NCBI RefSeq assembly: GCF_000695625.1
Contig: NZ_JMQI01000073.1
Location: forward strand, 1-64,000
DNA from: Amycolatopsis rifamycinica
Lineage (GTDB): Bacteria; Actinomycetota; Actinomycetes; Mycobacteriales; Pseudonocardiaceae
DNA: 64,000 nucleotides
Direction: 5' to 3'
Shown: positions 49,501-61,500 of the stretch, piece by piece
Layout: every line of letters starts with the position of its first letter
How positions within the stretch are numbered: the first letter of the stretch is position 1
Made by a program: the position numbers and the translations under genes
Notes under the pieces: model-generated
Databases searched by the model: none
What the model saw: the letters and a program-made list of their open reading frames with translations, nothing else
What the model was told of the DNA's origin: nothing

Positions 49501-52500
49501 GGCGCGACGGTGTCGACCCCGAAGCGCTGTATGAGCTCGGTGAGCGGATCGGCTACCGCGTGGCGGTCACGCCGGCGGCCGACGGCGGTGAACTGGAAGC
49601 CGTCTTCTCGAGGGGCGAAGACGGTCCCGCGTACCGCCCGGTGCGGCAGACGGGCGCGCCGGGGTCCTACGCCAACAACCCCGCGGCGCGGCGCGAAACC
49701 GGTGCGCTCGTGGCGTCGCTGCGGGCGCACGTGCGCGACCGGCTGCCGCTGTACATGGTGCCCTCGGCGTTCGTCGTGCTGGACAAGCTGCCGGTGCTCG
49801 CCTCCGGCAAGCTGGACCGCAAGGCCCTGCCCAGCCCCGAGCGGTTCACTGCCGGGCCCGGCCGCGCGCCGCGCACCCCCGTCGAGCAGCTGCTGTGCGA
49901 GATGTTCGCCGACGTCCTGGGCCTGCCGCAGGCCGGGCCGGACGACGACTTCTTCGCCCTCGGCGGGCACTCGCTGCTGGCCACCCGGCTGATCCAGCGG
50001 ATCCGCGCCGCCGTCGGCGCCGAGGTGCCGGTGCGGGCGGTGTTCGACGCCCCGGCGCCCGCCGCGCTCGCGGAGCTGGTCACCGGAGCCGTCACCGGCA
50101 CCGAACGCCGTCCGCTGACCCGCGTCACCGAACGGCCCGAGCGGCTGCCGCTGTCCTTCGCGCAGCAGCGGCTGTGGTTCCTGCACGGCCTGGAAGGCGG
50201 CTCGGCGACCTACAACGTCCCGCTGGTCATGCGCCTGGCCGGGGAGCTGGACGTCGAAGCGCTGCGCTCGGCGCTCAACGACGTCGTCGCCCGGCACGAG
50301 GCCCTGCGGACCGTCTTCCCCGTCGCCGACGGCGTCCCGTACCAGCGGGTCCTGCCCGAAGGAACGGTGGAGCTCACCGTCCGGGAAGTGGCGGACGCCG
50401 ACAGCGAGGTGGCCCGGCTGGTCCGCGGCGTGTTCGACCTCGGCGCCGGGGTGCCGGTGCGCGCGGAACTGCTCACCGCCGGCCCGCGGCGGCACGTGCT
50501 GGTCCTGGTCCTGCACCACATCGCCGCCGACGGCTGGTCGCTCACCCCGCTGTGGCGGGACATCGCCACCGCCTACCGCGCCCGCCTCCACGGCGACGCT
50601 CCACAGTGGACTCCGTTGCCGGTGCAGTACGCGGACTACACGCTCTGGCAGCGCGAGCTGCTGGCCACGGAGGAGCCGGCCCAGCTCGCCTACTGGCGGA
50701 AAACCCTGGCCGGCCTGCCCGACCGCATCGCGCTCCCGCTCGACCGGCCGCACCCGCCGGTGTCGGCCCACCGCGGCGAGTTCTTCGCCTTCGCCTGGGA
50801 CGCCGGGCTGCGGGCCGGGCTCGCCGGCCTCGCGCGCGCCTGCGGGGCCAGCCCGTTCATGATCGTGCACGCGGGCCTGGCCGCCCTGCTGTCGCGGCTC
50901 GGCGCGGGCACCGACATCCCGATCGGCACCCCGGTCGCCGGTCGCGGCGACCCGGCACTGGACGACCTCGTCGGCTTCTTCGTCAACACCCTGGTCCTGC
51001 GGGTGGACACCGGCGGCGATCCGTCGTTCCGCGATCTCGTGGCGCGGGTGCGCGAGCGCGGCCTCGACGCCTACGCCCACCAGGACGTGCCGTTCGAGCG
51101 GCTGGTCGAAGCGGTGAACCCGGCCCGGTCGCTGGCGCACCACCCGCTGTTCCAGACCATGCTCGCCTGGCAGAACACCCCCGGGACCGGCGTCGAGCTG
51201 CCCGGCCTGACCGTGACCGGGCAGCCCGTCGGCACCGGCACGGCCAAGTTCGACCTGTGGTTCTCCTTCACCGAGCGGGCCGACGGCCTGCACGGCCTGG
51301 CCGAGTTCAACGCCGAGGTGTTCGACCGGGCCACCGTGACCGGCCTGCTCGACCGCCTGGAAACCCTGCTCCGGCAGGTCGTCGCCGCCCCGGACCGGCG
51401 GCTCGGCTCGCTGGAGGTGCTCACCCCGGCCGAGCGCGACGGCCTCGAAAGCACCTGGTCGGGCGCGATCGAAGACGTTCCCGTGGTCACCGTCCCCGAG
51501 CTCTTCGCCGCCCAGGTCGCGCGGACGCCCGACCACCCGGCGCTGGTCTTCGAAGACGAACAACTCACCTACGCCGAGCTGGACGCCGTCTCCACCCGGC
51601 TGGCCCGCGTGCTGGCCGCGCGCGGAGCCGGGCCCGAACGCGTGGTCGCACTGGCGCTGCCCCGCTCCACGCACCTGGTCACGGCCATCCTCGCCGTGCT
51701 GAAGACGGGCGCGGCCTACCTGCCGCTCGACCCCGGCTACCCGGCCGGCCGCATCGCGTTCATGCTCGAAGACGCCGGCCCGGCGCTGGTACTGGCCGTC
51801 GCGGAGACCGCCGTCCCGGGCGCGCTGCTGCTGGACGACCCGGACACCCTGGCCGGAGTGCCGGACACGCCCCTCGACGTCGTGTGCCGGCCGGAGCACC
51901 CGGCCTACGTCATCTACACCTCCGGGTCGACGGGCCGGCCGAAGGGCGTCGTCGTCCCGCACGCCGGCATCGTCAACCGGCTGCTGTGGATGCAGGACGA
52001 GTACGGCCTCACCGCCGGGGACCGCGTGCTGCAGAAGACGCCGTCCAGCTTCGACGTGTCGGTGTGGGAGTTCCTCTGGCCGCTGATCACCGGCGCCACC
52101 GAGGTGCTCGCCCGGCCGGACGGCCACAAGGACCCGGCCTACCTCGCCCGGCTGATCCGCGAACGCGGCGTCACGACCGTCCACTTCGTCCCGTCGATGC
52201 TGCAGGTCTTCCTCCAGGAGCCGGCGGCGGGGGAGTGCACGAGCCTGCGCCGGGTGCTGTGCAGCGGTGAGGCGCTGCCGCCGGACGCGGTCGCGCGGTT
52301 CGGCCGGGTGCTGGACGCCGAACTGCACAACCTCTACGGGCCGACCGAAGCCTCGGTCGACGTCACGTCGTGGCGGACGTCCACCGAGGACACTTCGGTC
52401 CCGATCGGACGTCCGGTGTGGAACACCCGCACCTACGTCCTCGACGCCGCCCTGCGCCCGGTGCCGCCGGGCACGCCCGGCGAGCTGTACCTGGCCGGCG

Positions 52501-55500
52501 TCCAGCTCGCCCGCGGCTACCTCGGCCGGGCCGGGCTCACCGCCGAGCGGTTCGTCGCCGACCCGTTCGGCGCGCCGGGCACCCGGATGTACCGCACCGG
52601 CGACCTCGCCCGCTTCCGCCCCGACGGCGTCCTGGAGTTCCTCGGCCGCGGCGACGAGCAGGTCAAGATCCGCGGGTTCCGCGTCGAGCCCGGCGAGATC
52701 GCCGCGACCCTGTCCGCGCACGAGGACGTCGCCCACGCCGTCGTCGTCGCCCGGGAAGACCGGCCCGGCGACGTCCGGCTGGCCGGGTACGTCGTCCCGG
52801 CCGAGGACGGATTCGCCGGCCGGAGCACCACCCTGCCCGCGGACCTGCGCACCTTCGCCGCCGAGCGGCTGCCCGAGCACATGGTGCCCTCGGCGATCGT
52901 CGTGCTCGACGCGCTGCCGGTGACGGCGAACGGCAAGCTCGACCGCCGGGCGCTGCCGGCGCCGGAGGTGCGCGCGCCGGTCTCGGACCGCGAGCCGCGC
53001 ACGCCGGTCGAACGGCAGCTGTGCGAGCTGTTCGCCGACGTCCTCGGCCTGCCGCGGGTCGGCCCGGACGACAGCTTCTTCGCGCTCGGCGGCCATTCGC
53101 TGCTGGCCACCCGGCTGATCGCCCGCGTCCGCACCGCGCTGGGGGCCGAGCTCGAGGTGCGGGCGGTCTTCGAGACACCGACCCCGGCCGGCCTGGCCGG
53201 GGTGCTGGCCACCGCCCGCGGGACCGCGCGGCCGCCCCTGGCCGCCACCCGCCGCCCGGACCTCGTCCCCCTTTCCGGTGCCCAGCAGCGGCTGTGGTTC
53301 CTGCACCACCTCGAAGGGCCCTCGGCCACCTACAACGTCCCGCTGGTCATGCGGCTCGAAGGTGACCTCGACGCCGAAGCGCTGCGCTGGGCGCTGTCGG
53401 ACGTGGTCGCCCGCCACGAGGCGCTGCGCACCCGGTTCCCGCAGCGGGACGGCGTGCCGTACCAGGACATCCTGCCGCCCGAGGAGGTCCGCCTGCCGGT
53501 GCGCGAGGTCGCCGACCTCGATGCGGCGCTGACCGGCCTGGTCCGCGGCTCGTTCGACCTGGAGCGGCACGCGCCGATGCGCGCGGAGCTGCTGCGGCTG
53601 GGGGCCCGCGAGCACGTCTTCGCGCTGGTGTTCCACCACATCGCCTCCGACGGCTGGTCGATGGCGCCGCTGTGGCGCGACATCGCCACGGCCTACGCCG
53701 CCCGCCGGGCCGGGGAAACTCCACAGTGGACACCGTTGCCGGTGCAGTACGCGGATTACACGCTGTGGCAGCAGGACCTGCTCGGCCGCGAGGACGATCC
53801 GGACAGCGTGCTCAGCGCGCAGCTGGACTACTGGCGGACGGCACTGGAGGGCCTGCCCGACCGGATCGAGCTGCCGCTGGACCGGCCGCACCCGGCGACC
53901 GCGACGTTCCGCGGCGAGCTGCACACCTTCACCTGGGACGCCGGGCTCCACGCCGGGCTGGCCGGGCTGGCCCGCGAGTGCGGCGCCAGCGTGTTCATGG
54001 TCGTGCACGCGGCCCTCGCCGCCCTGCTCACGCGGCTCGGCGCGGGCACCGACGTGCCGATCGGCTCGCCCATCGCCGGCCGGACCGATCCGGCGCTGGA
54101 CGACCTCGTCGGCTTCTTCGTCAACACCCTGGTCCTGCGGGTGGACACCGGCGGCGAGCCGACCTTCCGCGAGCTCCTCGCCCGGGTCCGCGAGCGCAAC
54201 CTCGACGCGTACGCCCACCAGGACGTCCCGTTCGAGCGGCTGGTCGAGGTGCTCAACCCGGCGCGGTCCCTGTCGTACCACCCGCTGTTCCAGGTGATGA
54301 TCGCCGGGCAGAACAACGCCCGCGCCGAGGTGACCCTGCCCGGCCTGGCCGTCACGGAGGTCCCGGTGACCACCGGGACGGCGAAGTTCGACCTGTCGAT
54401 CTCGCTGACCGAGCGCGACTCCGGGATCGCCGGGGTGCTCGAGTTCAACGCCGACGTCTTCGACCACGCGGGCGCGAACGCGATCCTGCGCCGGCTCGAA
54501 GTGCTGCTGCGCGCGGCCTTGGCCGAGCCCGACCGGCCCGTCGGCGCCCTCGACCTGCTCGAGGGGGACGAACGGGACCGGGTGCTCACCGAGTGGGCCG
54601 GCTGCGTCGAACCGGCGGGCACCGAGACGTTCCCCGGGCTGTTCGCCCGCCGCGTCGCCGAGGCCCCCGGCGCCGTGGCGCTCGTGTTCGAGGACGTCGA
54701 GCTCACCTACGCCGAGGTGAACGCCCGCGCCAACCGCCTCGCGCACCTGCTGCTCGACCGCGGCGCCGGCCCGGAGCGCGTCGTCGCGCTGGCCGTGCCG
54801 CGGTCGGCGGAGATGATCATCGCCGAGCTGGCGGTGCTCAAGGCCGGAGCCGCGTACCTGCCCGTCGACGTCGACTACCCGGGCGACCGGATCGCCTACA
54901 TGGTCGAGGACGCGGGCCCGGTCTGCGTGGTGACCACCCGGGACGTCGAGGCGAAGCTGCCCGCGACGCTGCCTCGGGTCCTCCTCGACGACCCGGCCCT
55001 CGACGCGGCGTCCACAGTGGACCCCGAAGTGACGGTCAGGCCGGAGAACGCGGCGTACGTGATCTACACGTCCGGCTCGTCCGGACGGCCGAAGGGGGTC
55101 GTCCTCCAGCACTCCGGTGTCGCGAAGCTGGTCGCCACCCAGGTCGACCGCTTCGGCGTGGGCCCGCACAGCCGGGTGCTGCAGTTCGCGTCCCCGAGTT
55201 TCGACGTCGCCTTCTGGGACCTCTGCCTCGGCCTGCTCTCCGGCGGCCGGCTGGTCGTGGTCCCGGCCAAGCGGCGGGTCGCCGGGCCGGCGCTCACCGA
55301 GTACGCGCACGCGCACGGCGTCGACTTCATGATCCTGCCGCCCGCCCTGCTCGCCGAATTCCCCGAGGACTGCGACCTGCCCCGGGACAGCGTGCTGCTG
55401 GCCGGCACCGAGCGGGTGTCGCCGGAGCTGGTGCGCCGGTGGGCGCCGGGGCGGCGGATGTTCAACGCCTACGGCCCGACCGAGGCGACCACCAACTCGA

Positions 55501-58500
55501 CGCTCGGGGAGAGCGACCCGGCCGAGCTGGCGGACGCGACGGTCGTCCCCATCGGCGTCCCCGACCCGGGCACCCGCGCGTACGTGCTCGACGCCGGGCT
55601 GCGGCCGGTCCCGCCCGGGGTGGTGGGGGAGCTGTACCTCGCGGGTTCCGGTCTGGCGCGCGGGTATCTCGGGCGGCCGGGGCTGACGGCGGAGCGGTTC
55701 GTGGCGGACCCGTTCGGGTCCGGTGGGCGGCTCTACCGCACGGGTGACCTGGTGAGGTGGTTGCCGGACGGCCGGTTGGTGTTCCTGGGCCGGGCCGATG
55801 ACCAGGTCAAGATCCGCGGTTACCGGATCGAGCTGGGCGAGATCGAGTCCGTGCTGGCCGAACACCCGGCCGTCGGGCAGTCGGTCGTCGTCGCCCAGGA
55901 CGGGCGGCTCATCGCCTACGCCGTGCCGTCGGCCGGACGGGACGAAGAAGCGGAGCTGGACCACGTCGGTGAGTGGCGCGAGCTGCACGAGAACGTCTTC
56001 ACCGAAGCGGCGTCCGGCGGGCTGGAGGAAAACTTCACCGGCTGGAACTCCAGCTACGACGGCACCGAGATCCCGCTCGAGCAGATGCGGGAGTGGCACG
56101 CGGCGACGATCGAGCGGATCCGCGCGCTGCGGCCGAAGCGGGTGCTGGAGATCGGGGTCGGCAGCGGGCTGATCCTGTCGCGGATCGCGCCGGACGCCGA
56201 GGAGTACTGGGGCGTCGACCTGTCCGAGAAGGCCATCGGCAACCTGCGGCGCGAACTCGCGGCGGCGCCGTTCGCGAGCAAGGTCCACCTGGCCGCGCGG
56301 CCCGCCCACGACCTGGGCGAACTGCCGGAGTTCGACACGGTGATCATCAACTCGGTCGCCCAGTACTTCCCGAGCGTCGGCTACCTCGCCGAGGTCCTCC
56401 GCACGGCCGCGGCGCACGTCCGGCCGGGCGGCGTGATCTTCCTCGGCGACATCCGGAACCTCCGTTCGCTGCGGGCGTTCCGGACGGCGACCGAGCTGCG
56501 CCACGGCCGCCGTGACGTCGCCGCCGTGGACCAGGCGATCGCCCGTGAAGGCGAACTCGTCCTCGACCCGGACTTCTTCACGGCACTGGATCTCGACGGC
56601 TTCCACGACGTCGACCTGTGGGTCAAGCGCGGCACGGCGCACAACGAGCTGACCCGGCACCGCTACGACGTCGTGCTGCGGAAGACCCCGAAGCCCGCCG
56701 CGGCCGCCGAGCAGGTCGTGCCCTTCGAGTCCGTCGGCGAACTGGACCGGCTCCTCGCCGCGCACCCGTCCCGGCTGCGCGTGACCGGGGTGCCCAACGC
56801 CCGGCTGTCCGGCGAACTCGCCGCCGTCGCCGCGCTGGCCGGTGGCGACGCCGGGACCGCGCTGTCGGCTTTGGACGACCGGTCCGGAGTGGACCCCGAG
56901 GACCTGCACGACCTCGGCGAGCGGCACGGCTACCGCGTGTACGCGACCCTCACCGCGGACGAGGGTGCCCTGGAAGTCGTGTTCACCACGGGCGAGCCCA
57001 CGCGGATCCACCGGGCCCGTCCCGTCCGCGCCGCCCTCGAAGCGCTGGGCAACCACCCGGCCGGCCAGCGGGACACCGGCGCGCTGGTGGCGGCGCTGCG
57101 GGCGCACGTGCGCGACCGGCTGCCGCAGTACATGGTGCCCTCGGCGTTCGTGCTCCTCGACCGGCTCCCGCTGCTGGCGTCCGGCAAGCTGGACCGGCGC
57201 GCCCTGCCCAGCCCGGACCGGCAGGCGGTCACCGCCGGCCGTCCGCCGCGGACACCCGTCGAAGAGGTCCTCTGCGGGCTGTTCGCCGAGGTCCTCGACA
57301 CGTCGTCGATCGGCGTCGACGACGACTTCTTCGCCCTCGGCGGGCATTCGCTGATGGCGACCCGCCTGGTCGCGCGCCTGCGCGCGGTCTTCGGCGTCGA
57401 GCTGCAGGTGCGGTCGGTGTTCGAGACGCCGACGGTGGCCGGGCTGGCCGCCCTGCTCGCGACGTCCGGCTCGGCGCCCGCCCGGCCCGCGCTCGTCCGC
57501 GCCGAGCCGCGGCCGGACGTGCTGCCGCTGTCGTTCGCCCAGCAGCGGCTGTGGTTCCTGCACCGGCTGGAAGGCCCGTCGGCGACGTACAACATGCCCT
57601 CGGCGGTCCGGCTGACCGGCGACCTCGACGTCGACGCGCTGCGCACGGCCCTGTCCGACGTGGTGGAGCGCCACGAGGCCCTGCGGACCGTCTTCCCCGG
57701 GATCGACGGGGAAGCCCGGCAGCTCGTCCTCGACGGCGTCACGGTCCCGCTGCCGGTCCGCGCGGTCACCGAGGCCACGCTCGCCGACGCGGTGTCCGAG
57801 GCGGCGGGCACGGCGTTCGAGCTGGAGTCGGAGCTCCCGCTGCGGGCACAGCTGCTGCGGCTGGGCGCTCGCGAGCACGTTCTGGTGCTGGTGTTCCACC
57901 ACATCGCCTCGGACGGCTGGTCGACCGCGCCGCTGTGGCGAGACCTGGCGACGGCCTACACCGCCCGCCAGGCCGGCGAAGCTCCCCGGTGGACGCCGCT
58001 GCCGGTGCAGTACGCGGACTACACGCTGTGGCAGCGGGACGTCCTCGGCGAAGCCGTGATCGAACCGCAGCTGGCCTACTGGCGGGACACCCTCGCCGGG
58101 CTGCCCGAGCGGATCGAACTGCCCACCGACCGGCCGCACCCGGCGGAGGCGTCCTACCGCGGCGAGCAGTTCGCCTTCGGCTGGGACGCCGGACTCCACA
58201 ACGGACTCGTCGAGCTGGCCCGCGCCTGCGGGGCCAGCGTGTTCATGGTCGTGCACGCCGGCCTCACCGCGGTGCTGACCCGGCTCGGCGCGGGCACCGA
58301 CATCCCGCTCGGCACGTCCATCGCCGGGCGCACCGACGCCGCGCTCGACGACCTCGTCGGCTTCTTCGTCAACACCCTCGTCCTGCGGGTCGACACCGGC
58401 GGCGATCCGTCGTTCCGCGACCTCGTGGCGCGGGTGCGCGAGCGCAGCCTCGACGCCTACGCCCACCAGGACGTGCCGTTCGAGCGGCTGGTCGAAGCGC

Positions 58501-61500
58501 TGAACCCGGCCCGGTCGCTGGCCTACCACCCGCTGTTCCAGACGATGCTGGCCTGGCAGAACAACGCCGTCGCCGACCTCGCGCTGCCGGGGCTCACCGT
58601 CGCGGAGGAACCCGTCCGCACCGGCACCGCGCGGGCCGACCTGACGTTCTTCGTCGGCGAGGGGCCCGGCCACCGGACCGGGATCCGGGGCACGGCCGAA
58701 TACAACAGCGACGTCTTCGACCGCGCGACCGTCGAGGCGATCCTGGAGCGCCTCCGCGTGCTCCTGGCCGCCGTCGTCGCCGACCCGGACACCCGGATCG
58801 GCGCCGTCGACCTGCTCACCGCCGCCGAACGCGACCAGCTCGCCGCCGACCCCGCGACACCCCTGCCCGCGGAGACGGCCGCCGAGCTGTTCGCCGCCCA
58901 GGTCGCGCGGACACCGGACGTTCCCGCTTTGGTGTTCGGCACCGAGCGGCTCACGTATGCCGAGCTGGACACGCGGGCCACAGCGCTGGCCCGGGCCCTG
59001 CTCGCGCGGGGCGCCGGCCCGGAACGCGTGGTGGCGGTCGCGCTGCCGCGGTCGGTGGAGCTGGTCGTCGCGCTCCTCGCGGTGCTCAAGACCGGCGCCG
59101 CCTACCTGCCCCTCGACCTCAACCACCCGGCGGACCGCATCGAGCTGATGCTCACCGACGCGGCTCCGCACCTGGTCATCGCCGAAGACGGCTTCGGGGA
59201 TCGCCTGGTCCAGCCGGGTGACACCGCAGCGGAGCAGGCCTGGCCGTCGATCGGCCCGGACCACCCGGCGTACGTGATCTTCACGTCGGGCTCCACCGGA
59301 CGCCCGAAGGCGGTCGCCGGCACCCAGCGCGCCCTGGCCAACCGGCTGCACTGGGGCCGGGACCTCGCCCGAGGCGTGCGGATGGCCAAGAGCGCCTTGA
59401 CGTTCATCGACGGCTCGACCGAGCTGCTCGGCGGCCTCGTCGCGGGCGACCCCGTGGTCCTCGCCGACGACGCGACGGCCACCGACCCGATCGCCATGGC
59501 CGAATTCGTCCGGGAGACCGGCGCGCAGGTGCTCACCGTCGTCCCGAGCCTCCTCGACAGCTTCGCCGAGGACGCTCCGGCCGGCGCGTTCGACGCGGTG
59601 ACCACCTGGATCACCAGCGGTGAACCGCTGACCGAAGCCCTCGCCGAGAAGGTCGCGGCTCGCTGGCCGTCGGCGAAACTGGTCAACCTCTACGGCTGTT
59701 CGGAAGTCGCGGGCGACAGCCTCGCCCAGGTCTGCGGGCCGGTGGCCATCGGGCGGCCGATCGCCAACACCCGCGCGTACGTCCTCGACGCCGCGCTGCG
59801 GCCGGTGCCGCCGGGCGTGCGCGGGGAGCTGTACCTGGCCGGAGCCGGCCTCGCGCGCGGCTACCTCGGCCGGCCGGCGCTCACCGCCGAACGGTTCGTC
59901 GCCTCACCGTTCGAGCGGGGGGAGCGGATGTACCGGACCGGTGACGTCGTCCGCCGCCGCGCGGACGGGACGCTGGAGTTCCTCGGCCGCGCCGACCAGC
60001 AGATCAAGATCCGCGGCTTCCGGGTGGAGCCCGGCGAAGTCGAAGCCGTGCTCACCACGGACGCCGCGGTGGCGCGCGCGGCCGTGATCGCCCGCGAGAA
60101 CCGGCTCATCGCCTATGTGGCGCCCGCGGGCGACCCGGTCGCGCTCCGGGCCCTGGTGGCCGAACGGCTGCCGGAGTACCTGGTGCCCTCGGCCGTCGTC
60201 GTGCTGCCGGACCTGCCGGTCAACGCCCACGGCAAGCTCGACCGCGCCGCCCTGCCCGCGCCGGAGGTCCGCTCGTCCGGCCGGGTCGCGCGAACCCCGG
60301 CCGAGCAGGCGCTGTGCGAGCTGTTCGCCGACGTCCTCGGCGTCGCGGCGGTCGGCCCCGACGACGGGTTCTTCGCCCTCGGCGGGCACTCGCTGCTGGC
60401 GACGCGGCTGGTCAGCCGGATCCGCGCGCTGCTCGGCGTCGAAGTGCCGATCCGGGCCGTGTTCGACGCGCCGACCCCGGCCCGGCTCGCCGAGACACTG
60501 GACCCGGGCCGCCGCAGCCGGCCGGCCCTGGTCCCGGCGCGGCGGCCGGAGGTCCTGCCGCTGTCGTTCGCCCAGCAGCGGCTGTGGTTCCTCGACCGCC
60601 TCGACGGAGCCAGTGCGACCTACAACATCCCGTGGGCGTGGGAGCTCACCGGACCGGTCGACATCGATGCGCTGCAGGCCGCGTTGGCCGACGTCGTGGC
60701 GCGCCACGAGGTCCTCCGGACGCTCCTGGTCGAGGAGCACGGCACGCCCCGGCAGGTCGTGCTCGACCGGGCCCACCCGGTGCTGGTCACCGAGACCGTG
60801 TCCGCGGCGGAGCTCGACGAGCGCGTCACGGCGGCGGCGTCGCACTGCTTCACCCTCGACGCCGAGCTCCCGATCCGGGCGACCCTCGTCTCCGCCGGGC
60901 CGGAGCGGCACGTGTTCGTGCTGCTGGTGCACCACATCGCGGGTGACGGCTGGTCGCTGCCGCCGCTGAAGCGGGACCTCGACACGGCCTACGCGGCCCG
61001 GCTCCGCGGCCAGCGTCCCCAGTGGACGCCGTTGCCGGTGCAGTACGCCGACTACACGCTGTGGCAGCGGGAGATGTTCGGCCGCGCCGACGCCCCGGAC
61101 AGCCTCCTCGGCCGCCAGGCGGCCTTCTGGCGGGACACCCTCGCCGGGATCCCCGACGAGCTGGCGCTCCCGGCCGGCCGGCCCCGCCCGGCGCGGTCGA
61201 CGAACCGCGGCGCCGCCGTGCCGTTCACCGTGCCCGCCGACGTCCACCGGGGCCTGCGGGAGCTGGCCCACCGCAGCGACACCAGCACGTTCATGGTCCT
61301 GCAGGCGGCACTGGCCACCCTGCTGACCCGGCTCGGCGCGGGCACGGACATCCCGCTGGGCACGCCGGTGGCCGGCCGGACCGACCACGCGCTGGAGGAC
61401 CTCGCCGGGTTCTTCGTCAACACGCTCGTCCTGCGCACCGACACCGGCGGCGACCCGACGTTCCGGCAGCTGCTGGACCGCGTCCGGGAGGCCGACCTGG

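Noticed and set aside
48243..59351. Very long open frame on the minus strand opposite the NRPS (about 3700 codons)
   Set aside because: It is the mirror of the GC-rich NRPS codons. Its sequence is Arg/Gly/Asp/Val-rich, low-complexity and without any domain, while the plus strand reads perfectly as NRPS modules.
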